A stretch of 64,000 nt of DNA from Bacillota bacterium (GTDB taxonomy: Bacteria; Bacillota; Clostridia; Lachnospirales; Lachnospiraceae). Shown here piece after piece: positions 44,480 to 52,657 of the stretch. The notes beneath the pieces are model-generated. The model was given only the letters and a program-made list of their open reading frames with translations. It had not been told where the DNA came from and did not search any database. Positions within the stretch are counted from its first letter, which is position 1, and every line of letters starts with the position of its first letter. The DNA lies in assembly GCA_023411215.1 (NCBI GenBank), contig JAEYOY010000019.1:38781-102780 (forward strand). Direction: 5' to 3'. The position numbers and the translations under genes were made by a program.

Positions 44480-45913
44480 TTAGATCTTCCAATTCTTCGG
44501 ATTGAACAGCAGCAGGAGGGGGAATACCTCCAAGCGTCCGCACAGCATATCAAACATCATAACAAACTTTGATAAATCCGAAAATTCGCCAAAATTTCCG
44601 ATGGGCCCGACAACTTCCAGGCCGGGACCTACATTATTTAGGGTTGCAGCCACTGCTGTAAAGGTGGTTGTGAAGTCGAAATTATCAATACTTACAATTA
44701 GAACAGAGACCGCGAAAATCATGATATAGGCGATAAAGAAAACATTAATGGAACGCATGGTTTCGTGCTCTATTTTTTTGCCGTCAAATTTCAGAACCTT
44801 TATACTGCGTTTATGGACCAGATAAGACATTTCCTTGCGGATGGTCTTGAACATGATCACAATACGGGAAACCTTCAAGCCGCCACCGGTGCTGCCGGCG
44901 CAAGCACCGATAAACATCAGCCAGACGAGAATAATCTTCGAGAAAGTAGGCCAGTGATTGAAATCGACGGTTGCATAACCGGTTGTGGTAATAATGGAGG
45001 AAACCTGAAAAGCTGCATGGTGAATCGAGGGAAAGAAATTCTTAAAACCTCCGATGTTCAAGGCAATCAATATAATTGCTGACACCACGATCAGGAAGTA
45101 CGCTCTTAGCTCTTCACTTTTAAAAGCTACCTTGGCTTTCTTGAATAGAATCAAGGTATATATATTAAAGTTAACACCAAATAAAAACATAAAGATGGTT
45201 ATTACGTTCTGTTGATATGGAGTATAATCGGCACAACTGGAGTTCTTGATAGCAAATCCACCGGTACCAGCAGAACCGAAGGTAATGGTTAGGGAATCAA
45301 ATAGCGGCATTCCTCCGATCAATAATAGGATGACCTGTAGCACCGTCATTGCGAAATAAATCATGTAAAGTAAGGATGCGGTTGAGCGCATTCTGGGGAC
45401 CAGCTTCTCAACGGAAGGTCCTGGACTTTCCGCACGCATGATATGCATGGTCTCACCCCCAGCCATCGGCATAATAGCAAGAATAAATACCAGAATTCCC
45501 ATACCACCAATCCAATGCGTAAAACTCCTCCAAAAGATCATACAATAGGAGAGTGCTTCCACATCACTTAGAATACTCGAACCTGTGGTGGTAAATCCGG
45601 ATATTATTTCGAACAATGCATCGACATAGCTGGGAATCTCTCCGCTGATATAGAAGGGAAGCGCACCGACAATACTAAGTACAATCCAGCCCAGGGCAAC
45701 ACTGATGAACCCCTCCTTTGCAAAAAAGATATGGCTCTTTGGTTTCTTTATTACGAGGGGAATACCGATGATAAGGCAGGTAAGCAGTGTAATCAGGAAG
45801 GCATAACCACTCCGTTCCTGATAAATAATGGCTACAATACAGGGAAGGGTCATAAATAGAGCCTCTATTGTTAGTATCCAACCGATAATATGCAAAATGA
45901 TTGATTTATTCAT
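44480..45913 (-). CDS. trkH: Trk-type potassium channel subunit
   Basis: A 477-residue membrane protein with the four-fold M-P-M repeat of TrkH/KtrB. Filter-like segments are visible as S-G-F-T-T-T-G-S, G-S-A-G-T-G-G-F, S-S-I-I-T-T-T-G-Y and L-N-N-V-G-P-G-L. Moves K+ (with Na+ or H+) under control of the TrkA ring. AAGGAG is before the ATG; 10 bp behind trkA in one operon. Confidence 0.92.
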   Translation of the reverse strand: MNKSIILHIIGWILTIEALFMTLPCIVAIIYQERSGYAFLITLLTCLIIGIPLVIKKPKSHIFFAKEGFISVALGWIVLSIVGALPFYISGEIPSYVDALFEIISGFTTTGSSILSDVEALSYCMIFWRSFTHWIGGMGILVFILAIMPMAGGETMHIMRAESPGPSVEKLVPRMRSTASLLYMIYFAMTVLQVILLLIGGMPLFDSLTITFGSAGTGGFAIKNSSCADYTPYQQNVITIFMFLFGVNFNIYTLILFKKAKVAFKSEELRAYFLIVVSAIILIALNIGGFKNFFPSIHHAAFQVSSIITTTGYATVDFNHWPTFSKIILVWLMFIGACAGSTGGGLKVSRIVIMFKTIRKEMSYLVHKRSIKVLKFDGKKIEHETMRSINVFFIAYIMIFAVSVLIVSIDNFDFTTTFTAVAATLNNVGPGLEVVGPIGNFGEFSDLSKFVMMFDMLCGRLEVFPLLLLFNPKNWKI

Positions 45914-45923
45914 AGGGGCTCCT

Positions 45924-47279
45924 TTATTCGAAAATATCGCTCAGATCATCAAGTCCAAAAGAGGTGGTTACAATGATAACCGTATCTCCAATCTGGATGG
46001 TATCTTTGCCATTGGGAATAATAATCTTGCCTTTACGATTAATACAGCCGACTAATGTATTCTCTTTTGTTGTAAGCTGTTGCAGTGGAACACCGACATA
46101 GGAGTCACCGGTTTTTACACGGAATTCCATGGCCTCTACTTTGTTGCCTACCAGTTTATAAAGAGTCTCTACATTACTACCCAGTGAGTTTTGCTTAGCT
46201 CGTACATACTGTATGATTCGGTCTGCAGTTAAGAGCTTTGGATTTACTACAACACCCAGATTCATTTCATGAATAATATCATCGAAGGTTAATCGGGTGA
46301 TCTTTGTAAAGATCTTTGCATTACATCTCTTCTGTGCATAGAGTGATAGAAGGATATTCTCCTCATCCAGGTTGGTTAAGGACACAAAGGCATCCGTGGA
46401 ATCGATTCCTTCTTCTATCAGAACATTATTATCAGAGCCGTTAGCATGTATAATCAGGCTGTCCGGCAGTAAGGCACTTAATTCCTCGCAACGCTCCCGG
46501 CTTTGTTCAATGATTTTCACTTTGACATCGGTACCGGTAAAACGGTGCCCTATATAGCTGGCAATCATTCCGCCTCCGACTATCATGATATCCTTGATAT
46601 GAGAAGGAGGTAAACCAATTTTAGTGAAGAACTCGTGAGCGTTTTTTTGCAGTGCTATGATTGAAATCTTATCGAAGGACTGTAGGATAAAATCACCCGA
46701 GGGGATAAATACATCCTCACCGCGTTCTACGGCACATACCAAAACTTTGCAATGAGTCTGAGTTGATATATTTTTAATCTGCATATTATTCAGAATGGAA
46801 TCCTTTGGGATCTGACACTTTAACAGCTCAACCTTCCCTTTTGCGAAGGTTTCAATTTTGATGGCGGAAGGAAGACGGATAAGTCGTATCATCTCCATAG
46901 CGGATTCCAGCTCAGGATTAATTGTCATAGAGATTCCAAGCTCTTCTTTAATAAAATCAATTTCTTCGTTGTATTGAGGATTACGGATACGTGCAATGGT
47001 ATGACATCTGCTGGCTTTTTTAGCAATCAGGCAGCAAAGCATATTTAATTCATCCGAGTTGGTTACGGCAATCAAGATATCAGCCGTATCGATTCCTGCC
47101 TCCAACAACACATGATAACTTGCCCCGTTGCCAATGACTCCCATAACATCGAGGGTATCAACTACATTATGTATTGCAGTAGACTTGTTATCAATAACAA
47201 TAATATCATGTCCTTCTTGATCCAACTGTTCCGCTAGGGCTGTTCCAACCTTACCACAGCCGATAATAATTATTCTCAT
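45924..47279 (-). CDS. trkA: Trk potassium uptake regulatory subunit
   Basis: A 451-residue cytosolic protein of two RCK units, each with a Rossmann NAD-binding N-domain (I-I-I-I-G-C-G-K-V-G at the start; I-M-I-V-G-G-G-M-I-A at about 225) and a TrkA-C domain. Gates TrkH. It lacks a Shine-Dalgarno sequence of its own. Instead a 12-codon ORF with a strong site ends three bases before its ATG, so translation is probably coupled to that leader. Confidence 0.92.
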   Translation of the reverse strand: MRIIIIGCGKVGTALAEQLDQEGHDIIVIDNKSTAIHNVVDTLDVMGVIGNGASYHVLLEAGIDTADILIAVTNSDELNMLCCLIAKKASRCHTIARIRNPQYNEEIDFIKEELGISMTINPELESAMEMIRLIRLPSAIKIETFAKGKVELLKCQIPKDSILNNMQIKNISTQTHCKVLVCAVERGEDVFIPSGDFILQSFDKISIIALQKNAHEFFTKIGLPPSHIKDIMIVGGGMIASYIGHRFTGTDVKVKIIEQSRERCEELSALLPDSLIIHANGSDNNVLIEEGIDSTDAFVSLTNLDEENILLSLYAQKRCNAKIFTKITRLTFDDIIHEMNLGVVVNPKLLTADRIIQYVRAKQNSLGSNVETLYKLVGNKVEAMEFRVKTGDSYVGVPLQQLTTKENTLVGCINRKGKIIIPNGKDTIQIGDTVIIVTTSFGLDDLSDIFE

Positions 47280-47282
47280 GGT

Positions 47283-47321
47283 TTAAAATACATGATTAAT
47301 GAATGCATCCCAGGCATTCAT
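47283..47321 (-). CDS. 12-codon leader ORF upstream of trkA
   Basis: Reading the minus strand, AAAGGAG is followed after eight bases by ATG (47321), twelve codons (MNAWDAFINHVF) and TAA (47283-47285), then ACC and the trkA ATG. Its first codons lie in the 5' arm of a perfect 12-bp hairpin (47295-47325, ATTAATGAATGC/GCATTCATTAAT). A -10-like TATAAT lies at 47358-47353. Looks like a translational-coupling or control peptide; peptide itself not recognised. Confidence 0.55.
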   Translation of the reverse strand: MNAWDAFINHVF

Positions 47322-47518
47322 TAATATTACTCCTTTGCAATATAATAGCTTCATTATATCACATTATTTATAAAATTCTACTAGGTCTATATTCCGAATG
47401 TTTTTCGCTGTATCATTCTAGGGACGGCTGCTGACAGAAATCCCTGTAATGGAATGCCCTTTTGAAAAGCCGGTTCCAGTTTACTAGCACTTCTAAGGTC
47501 TCTTCGTTCACTTGAAGC

Positions 47519-47632
47519 AATCAGACCGCGCAAAAACTCCTCAGAGAATAAATCGAAAACCTACTCAGTAGCTTTCCGATTTATTCCCCTCGTCAAACAT
47601 TTGCGCTCTTGCGACTTATCGCACGTCTGATT
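47519..47632. repeat. nested-hairpin repeat element (MITE-like)
   Basis: Three inverted-repeat pairs nested around one centre: AATCAGAC (47519) with GTCTGATT (47625), CGCAAA (47529) with TTTGCG (47600), and GAATAAATCG (47546) with CGATTTATTC (47577). Non-coding. It could be a mobile repeat or a structured RNA. Confidence 0.6.
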
Positions 47633-47912
47633 TTATCGTTCTCTCAAAGACCCAAGAATTGCACGTAAACTGCAAATGCTTTCAAAATCGCATCCCATCA
47701 CCGTTCTTTCGGTCAGCAACCTGGCGCCAGGGATTCCAGTCAAGCCCTTTACATATGCGTACCAGATACGGGACCGTTTCAACCTTGTTTAAAGCTGCGA
47801 AGTCGCGGAGTGACTGGCCTCGTACGAACCAAAGACCATACAGAGAATCTGTTCCCTATTCAGGTCTGATCGGGCTGCCAATACCAAACCGCTCAGGGTC
47901 AACAGAACCTTA
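47633..47912. other. non-coding stretch, possible relic DNA
   Basis: About 280 bp without a credible gene. It includes a 12-bp palindrome CCTGGCGCCAGG (about 47723) and is more GC-rich than its surroundings, as old inserted DNA can be. I could not identify any source gene. Confidence 0.35.
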
Positions 47913-49289
47913 CTATTTCAGTCTGATAATCAACTTTCCATCTTCATAAAAAATCAAAGGATTGTGCTTCGCAGATACCTTTAAGTTATCCCTCAACGCA
48001 TCGCCGGTACGAAATACGGAGAGCATGAAGCCGATTAAGCCTGCATTAATAATTAAGGCCGCGGTTCCATCAGAGAGTAAAGGTAAGGATAAGGTAGTTA
48101 ATACACCAAAGCCAAGATTGCTGGCTACATATAAAATGGTTTGCATAATAAAAACCAATAGAATGGGTAGAGATACCATAAGACCCAGTACACTTCTCTG
48201 CCTGGATACTTTATAAAAAGCAATCACTGAAAAAATTAAGAATAAAAGCACGATTCCCCAAAATACGGTCCAGCCAAATTTATTTGTCAGTACAGTAAGC
48301 AGCATATCTCTTCTAAACCACTGTGAGGATAAGACACCGGTAAATTGCTGCGAAACGGCACCTTCTCCTAAAAATAATGCACCGGACATTAGGTCGCGGA
48401 TCATGACAAATTGATACCCTCTTGGGTCGGAGTAAGGATTAAGCACGAATTGGATGCGTTCCAGCCGGTAGGATTGTAACATAAGCCAAACCAGTACGGC
48501 ACTCCCAATAAGGATTGTTGGCAGAAGAACAATAATCAATCCCTGTTTTGCACCGATGCCAAACCAGCCTTTTGAGATAGCAAGGCATATTGTAATCAGT
48601 GCGGAAAGGGTATAGATCAGAAAGCCTGTTGTTGAGGGGACCAGTAGTAGGATAATAGCATAGGGTAAATAACCCAATCCACAGAAAAGTATCCCTTTTA
48701 TTCCTTGCTTTCTCATTGCATAGACAAACAGAGCATATGCAAGAGGGAAGATCAGTGACAGATAGACCATGGGGAAGGAATAGCCGAAAAAGAAAGAAAA
48801 GACTGCTCTACCATTCAGATCTCGGGACAGCAAGAGACCAGTGATGCTGAGTAACATTATTATTGTATAGCAGGCCAGGGGATGTTTGCCTAAAAATGTG
48901 AAATCCATAAAATAAGCAACGAAGAATATAATCATTGCAATGATTAGATCAGTTAATTCAAAGCTGGTAGTAGCATCCTCTGAACGGGCAATGAAGTATC
49001 TTGTTACGGTTCCCACAAGCATTAATATAATTGTTAATAAGATTAATTCCCATTGGGGTCTTGGCTTATGCGTTTTATCGAGTTCCATACCGATCTTAAT
49101 GGCATCTCCCATCTCTCTAATTGCATTACAAGTCGCTGTCTTTTCCTCTTCTCCTTCCGATAGATAGAAATCCCGCTGGTCACAAAGATGATCTTCTATC
49201 TCCTGTGCAATCATAGGATGTACCTTTTTCCACCGGATTTGTTCGCAAACAGTTGTACTGTACCTTTTAATTTCATCCATTGACGGCAA
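47913..49289 (-). CDS. HAAS-domain FtsW/RodA/SpoVE (SEDS) family membrane protein
   Basis: A 458-residue protein: N-terminal HAAS/permease-prefix helical domain (about 1-75: E-Q-I-R-W-K-K-V-H-P-M-I-A-Q-E-I-E-D-H-L) joined to about ten membrane helices that resemble the SEDS glycosyltransferase family, including a loop L-N-P-Y-S-D-P-R-G-Y-Q and the C-terminal L-G-F-G-V-L-T-T-L-S-L-P-L-L-S-D-G, typical for FtsW/RodA. I set the start at TTG 49289, seven bases after GGAGGT and overlapping the PadR gene by 17 bp. Function beyond family is unknown; no partner PBP is next to it. Confidence 0.75.
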   Translation of the reverse strand: MPSMDEIKRYSTTVCEQIRWKKVHPMIAQEIEDHLCDQRDFYLSEGEEEKTATCNAIREMGDAIKIGMELDKTHKPRPQWELILLTIILMLVGTVTRYFIARSEDATTSFELTDLIIAMIIFFVAYFMDFTFLGKHPLACYTIIMLLSITGLLLSRDLNGRAVFSFFFGYSFPMVYLSLIFPLAYALFVYAMRKQGIKGILFCGLGYLPYAIILLLVPSTTGFLIYTLSALITICLAISKGWFGIGAKQGLIIVLLPTILIGSAVLVWLMLQSYRLERIQFVLNPYSDPRGYQFVMIRDLMSGALFLGEGAVSQQFTGVLSSQWFRRDMLLTVLTNKFGWTVFWGIVLLFLIFSVIAFYKVSRQRSVLGLMVSLPILLVFIMQTILYVASNLGFGVLTTLSLPLLSDGTAALIINAGLIGFMLSVFRTGDALRDNLKVSAKHNPLIFYEDGKLIIRLK

Positions 49290-49623
49290 GGCTGACACCT
49301 CCATTCAATACCTTATTGACCGCTCTTGTATACTCGTTCCATTCCTGTTGCTTCCCGATCAGAAGCTTTCTCCCCTTTGTAGTCAAATGGTAGTATTTTC
49401 TGAGCTTTGTACCGTCTGTTTTTTCCTCATAGGCTTCCACATAACCTTCCTTCTCCAGGCTGTGTAGGATAGGATATAGGGTTCCGGCTTTCAGATGAAA
49501 TGTGTCGTCTGATCTCTTTGCCAGGGTCTCAATCATCTGATACCCATACATATCCTGTTCCTCCAGTAATTTTAAAATAAGCGTTGTTGTACTACCGGTA
49601 ATTAGACTCTTCTCAATCGACAT
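49273..49623 (-). CDS. PadR family transcriptional regulator
   Basis: A 116-residue PadR winged-helix protein: L-I-L-K-L-L-E-E-Q-D-M-Y-G-Y-Q-M-I, K-A-G-T-L-Y-P-I-L-H-S-L-E-K-E-G-Y and L-R-K-Y-Y-H-L-T-T-K-G. Start ATG 49623 after GGAGG; the longer frame has no site. Regulates itself and the overlapping HAAS-SEDS gene, probably through the palindrome between its -10 and ribosome-binding site. Confidence 0.9.
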   Translation of the reverse strand: MSIEKSLITGSTTTLILKLLEEQDMYGYQMIETLAKRSDDTFHLKAGTLYPILHSLEKEGYVEAYEEKTDGTKLRKYYHLTTKGRKLLIGKQQEWNEYTRAVNKVLNGGVSLAVNG

Positions 49624-49636
49624 AGGTAGTCCTCCT

Positions 49637-49691
49637 TTATATATAGATAATCTATATATAATATAATATGCAGCTACCTCCACTTTGTCAA
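49637..49691 (-). promoter_or_regulatory. padR promoter and palindromic operator
   Basis: Minus strand: TTGACA (49691-49686), 17-bp spacer, TATTAT (49668-49663). Directly downstream is a perfect palindrome of 12+1+12 bp (49637-49661) with centre TATAGAT-A-ATCTATA, overlapping the transcript start: a clear repressor-site layout. Confidence 0.75.
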
Positions 49692-49748
49692 TATAGAAAT
49701 AAACGAATAATATTCATTCCTCAAAGCTGATATACCATAAAAAGAAAA

Positions 49749-49782
49749 GCACCTGCATTTCCAGATATGGATTTGCAGGTGC
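49749..49782 (-). terminator. terminator of the 53-aa protein gene
   Basis: Arms GCACCTGCA and TGCAGGTGC; on the minus strand they are followed by TTTTCTTTTT. Located 36 bp after the stop codon at 49818. Confidence 0.75.
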
Positions 49783-49817
49783 AATTGTAATGTGCCGTGA
49801 AAGGCGAAATCTTAAGT

Positions 49818-49979
49818 TTATTCCCCGCCTGGGCCACTTCGTGCAGGACGGTTGTCCGGCATATGAGTGACATCCTTCATTGAGCCGCCGGTCTTATTCT
49901 TACTGGTATTGCTTGTATTGCTTTGGTTTGAATTCGAAGTGCTGTTTTTTGAACTGCTATTATTCTTATTATTTGCCAT
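49818..49979 (-). CDS. small Asn/Ser/Lys-rich protein
   Basis: Encodes 53 residues: a low-complexity N-terminus of Asn, Ser, Lys and Thr, then a more specific C-terminus (G-G-S-M-K-D-V-T-H-M-P-D-N-R-P-A-R-S-G-P). ATG 49979 lies six bases after GGAG, so I prefer it to the longer frame starting at 50039. Probably cytosolic and disordered; not recognised. Follows the foldase gene by 61 bp and has its own terminator. Confidence 0.55.
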   Translation of the reverse strand: MANNKNNSSSKNSTSNSNQSNTSNTSKNKTGGSMKDVTHMPDNRPARSGPGGE

Positions 49980-50040
49980 GGCTAACTCCTTTCTAAAATA
50001 ATCAACTATATTATTGCTAGAAAGAAGAAAATTATTCACC

Positions 50041-51144
50041 TTAATATTTTGAGAGGATGGTGCTTCCCATATTCAAGGATTTCAGAGCAGAATCGTTGAT
50101 TTTGTATTCATGCTTGGCTAAGATTTCTTCGTATAATGTATCAAAGCCTTCATTCTCTGCATTGGTGATGGCAGCCTCAACAGCGGTATCATAGCTTTCG
50201 GAGGAGTTGTTGTTAATCATACGGACTACATAATATCCGGTGTCAGTCTCATGCACCTCGCTGATTGCACCATTCTCCATTGCCATAATCTGTTTCTCGA
50301 AATCATCATCAAAGGTTGTGTCGGATTCAATAAAATTATCGGTACGATAGGTTACAACCTTCTCTTCCTCAGGAAGGAGAGTTGACCAATCTTCTGTAGA
50401 CTTTGCTTTTTCATAGTAAGTATTCAGAGTTGTCAAAGCAGCTGCTTTTTCATCATCGGTCATGTCTATTGATTTGCCCTCTGCATCCGTTGTCTTTTTG
50501 GAGGTAAATAGGTATTCGATATCATATTGTCTATATTCGTCACGGGATATGTCAGCTGTAATACCCGCATCATCGATATCAAGGGCATCGATCTTATCCT
50601 GTCGGTATCTGGATACTAAGGTTGTCTTACCAAGGGACTCGATTAAAGAATCCTTTGTAAAGTTACCATTCGCGATTGTCCCTTTTGTCATGGTCTCCAT
50701 CATAGCAGTCACATTGGTATCAATCGTTGTCTTCTCTTCCTCTGTCAGAGTATAGCCTTCTGCTACCGCTTCATCGTAGAGTACTTCGTAATAAACGGCT
50801 GTATCGAGAGCATCTTGTTTCGCGATATCTCTCATTGTAGTGCCACTCTCGTCGGAGGACATATTCCAATAGGAGCCATTGCCTCCGAACATCTGATCAT
50901 AATAATCATACTGATATTCTGTATTATAGATATAATAGGATAAATCATCTAAATGATATTTTTCTCCATCAACCGTTAATAAAGTACTCTCGTATAACTG
51001 GTCGAATAATAATGCACCTATTAAAATAACTACAAATACAATAGATGCGATTGATAATACCTTTTTACTAATAATCTTATCTTTGGCTTTGTCATGTCCT
51101 TTGGTTTCTACCTCGGCTCTTTTTATTCTCTTTGATTTGTTCAC
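50041..51144 (-). CDS. PrsA/SurA-like peptidyl-prolyl isomerase, membrane-anchored
   Basis: A 367-residue protein with a Lys/Arg-rich cytosolic start, one membrane segment (about 31-52) and an extracellular part: SurA-N-like helical domain (about 60-200) and a C-terminal parvulin-like rotamase domain (about 205-335: Y-D-I-E-Y-L-F-T-S, then F-E-K-Q-I-M-A-M-E-N-G-A-I-S-E-V-H-E-T-D-T-G-Y-Y-V-V-R in pieces). Likely helps exported proteins fold. Start is probably GTG 51144, seven bases after GGAGGT. Anchored by a helix rather than by a lipobox as in classical PrsA. Confidence 0.75.
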   Translation of the reverse strand: MNKSKRIKRAEVETKGHDKAKDKIISKKVLSIASIVFVVILIGALLFDQLYESTLLTVDGEKYHLDDLSYYIYNTEYQYDYYDQMFGGNGSYWNMSSDESGTTMRDIAKQDALDTAVYYEVLYDEAVAEGYTLTEEEKTTIDTNVTAMMETMTKGTIANGNFTKDSLIESLGKTTLVSRYRQDKIDALDIDDAGITADISRDEYRQYDIEYLFTSKKTTDAEGKSIDMTDDEKAAALTTLNTYYEKAKSTEDWSTLLPEEEKVVTYRTDNFIESDTTFDDDFEKQIMAMENGAISEVHETDTGYYVVRMINNNSSESYDTAVEAAITNAENEGFDTLYEEILAKHEYKINDSALKSLNMGSTILSKY

Positions 51145-51244
51145 CTTTGCTACCTCCATAGTATTCTCATGAAGATAATTTTATACGATTTGTGGGATAA
51201 GTCAATACAAAAGCCTTCAGTTCACAAAATATTGCGAATTTTTA

Positions 51245-51365
51245 GTTACAGTTCAGCCATGCAAAATTACAACACGATAGGAGCTTATCGTGTTGAAGAT
51301 TTGTAGGGCGCTCTGCCTAAGCGAGATGTCACGAAGCGAAATCGAGCTTATGGCTGAACTGTAAC
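51245..51365. repeat. 121-bp MITE-like element with 16-bp terminal inverted repeats
   Basis: Perfect terminal repeats GTTACAGTTCAGCCAT (51245-51260) and its reverse complement (51350-51365). Inside is a hairpin CAACACGATA/TATCGTGTTG with a six-base loop. No coding capacity. No clear target duplication. Confidence 0.65.
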
Positions 51366-51385
51366 AATTAATATGCTATCTTTAA

Positions 51386-51413
51386 TTGAAATCCTGTAAA
51401 TATATGTTATAAT
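51386..51413 (+). promoter_or_regulatory. probable promoter of the MoxR operon
   Basis: TTGAAA, 16-bp spacer, TATAAT, about 260 bp upstream of the moxR start. The region between contains a short imperfect dyad TATGCAAA/TTTGCATA (about 51545-51580) and no gene. Confidence 0.5.
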
Positions 51414-51674
51414 AAACGAGAAATTACCACATTAGAGAGAACTATAGAATGCACAATTCATGAACATTCTATTGTCATGAATAGCTGTAACTGTTCAGTG
51501 CCCTCGCAGTTACAAGGCGTCTTACAATGCCTATGCACACAAAATATGCAAAGACGTCTATAATGCTTTTTGCATACTTTGCGCGGGTGACTCAAAATTC
51601 TACGGATTTCTCTGGTACTGACTAGTTATAAATAAATACAATGATCTGTGTAGATGGGAAGGAGTAAGCAAATT

Positions 51675-52628
51675 ATGGTCCCGTATAATGGTAAAGCAAT
51701 ACAAATAATGGACGAGGTTAATAAAGTAGTTATCGGTAAGAGGATAATTATAGAGAAGGTACTTACTGCCATATTGGCTAAGGGGCATATTCTCATAGAG
51801 GATTTTCCCGGCGTAGGTAAGACCACTTTGGCCTTAGCCTTCTCCAAGGCAATGGCACTGGAGCATCATCGTCTCCAATTTACACCGGATGTACTTCCTA
51901 CTGACGTGGTAGGCTTTCATTTGCTAAATAAGGACGGTGATGGATATCAATACAAACCAGGAGCAATTATGTGTAATCTGTTTTTGGCGGATGAGATAAA
52001 TCGAACCTCTTCAAAGACCCAATCTGCACTTTTGGAGGTTATGGAAGAGGGGAAGGTGACGGTGGACAGTGTCACAAGAGAGGTTCCCAAACCCTTTGTC
52101 GTTATGGCTACTCAGAATCCCATCGGTTCTGTCGGTACGCAGATGCTTCCGGAATCCCAGCTGGATCGTTTTATGATACGACTCTCTATGGGTTACCCGG
52201 ATCGAAAGAGTGAGATAGATATTTTGAAGGAACGGCAGAATTCTAATCCACTTTCTAAGGTGGTTAAAGTAGTTGAGAAGGAAGATATTCTAAACATGCA
52301 GAATCTGGTAGAGGAAGTTTTTGTCCATGATGCTATCTATGAGTATATCACTCTTTTGGTGGAGCAAACCAGAGAAAATCCCTTAATCGAGCTTGGGATT
52401 AGTCCAAGAGGCTCACTTGCCACGATGAATATGGTAAAGGCAATCGCCTTTCTAAACCGCAGAGATTACGTAATTCCTTCGGATGTACAATATGTATTCA
52501 AGGATGTGGCCGCTCACCGAATGATTTTGAGACCGAAAGCACGTGTTAATAATGTTACAGTGGACAACCTTTTGGAGGATATCCTGCGAATGGTCAAGGC
52601 ACCCAGAATTATAACAAAGGAATCCTAG
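51675..52628 (+). CDS. MoxR family AAA ATPase
   Basis: A 317-residue ATPase: Walker A D-F-P-G-V-G-K-T-T, Walker B L-F-L-A-D-E-I-N-R, sensor 1 A-T-Q-N-P, Arg finger region L-P-E-S-Q-L-D-R-F. MoxR ATPases act as chaperones with DUF58 proteins, here the next gene. ATG 51675 is ten bases after GGAG; the ATG at 51654 lies upstream of this site. Confidence 0.92.
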   Translation: MVPYNGKAIQIMDEVNKVVIGKRIIIEKVLTAILAKGHILIEDFPGVGKTTLALAFSKAMALEHHRLQFTPDVLPTDVVGFHLLNKDGDGYQYKPGAIMCNLFLADEINRTSSKTQSALLEVMEEGKVTVDSVTREVPKPFVVMATQNPIGSVGTQMLPESQLDRFMIRLSMGYPDRKSEIDILKERQNSNPLSKVVKVVEKEDILNMQNLVEEVFVHDAIYEYITLLVEQTRENPLIELGISPRGSLATMNMVKAIAFLNRRDYVIPSDVQYVFKDVAAHRMILRPKARVNNVTVDNLLEDILRMVKAPRIITKES

Positions 52629-52657
52629 AAGCTCTTTAGAAAGGCACGGGTGGTATC

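Noticed and set aside
47659..47949. Plus-strand ORF of 96 residues in the gene-free stretch
   Set aside because: Overlaps the end of the HAAS-SEDS gene, unusual composition and no ribosome-binding site.
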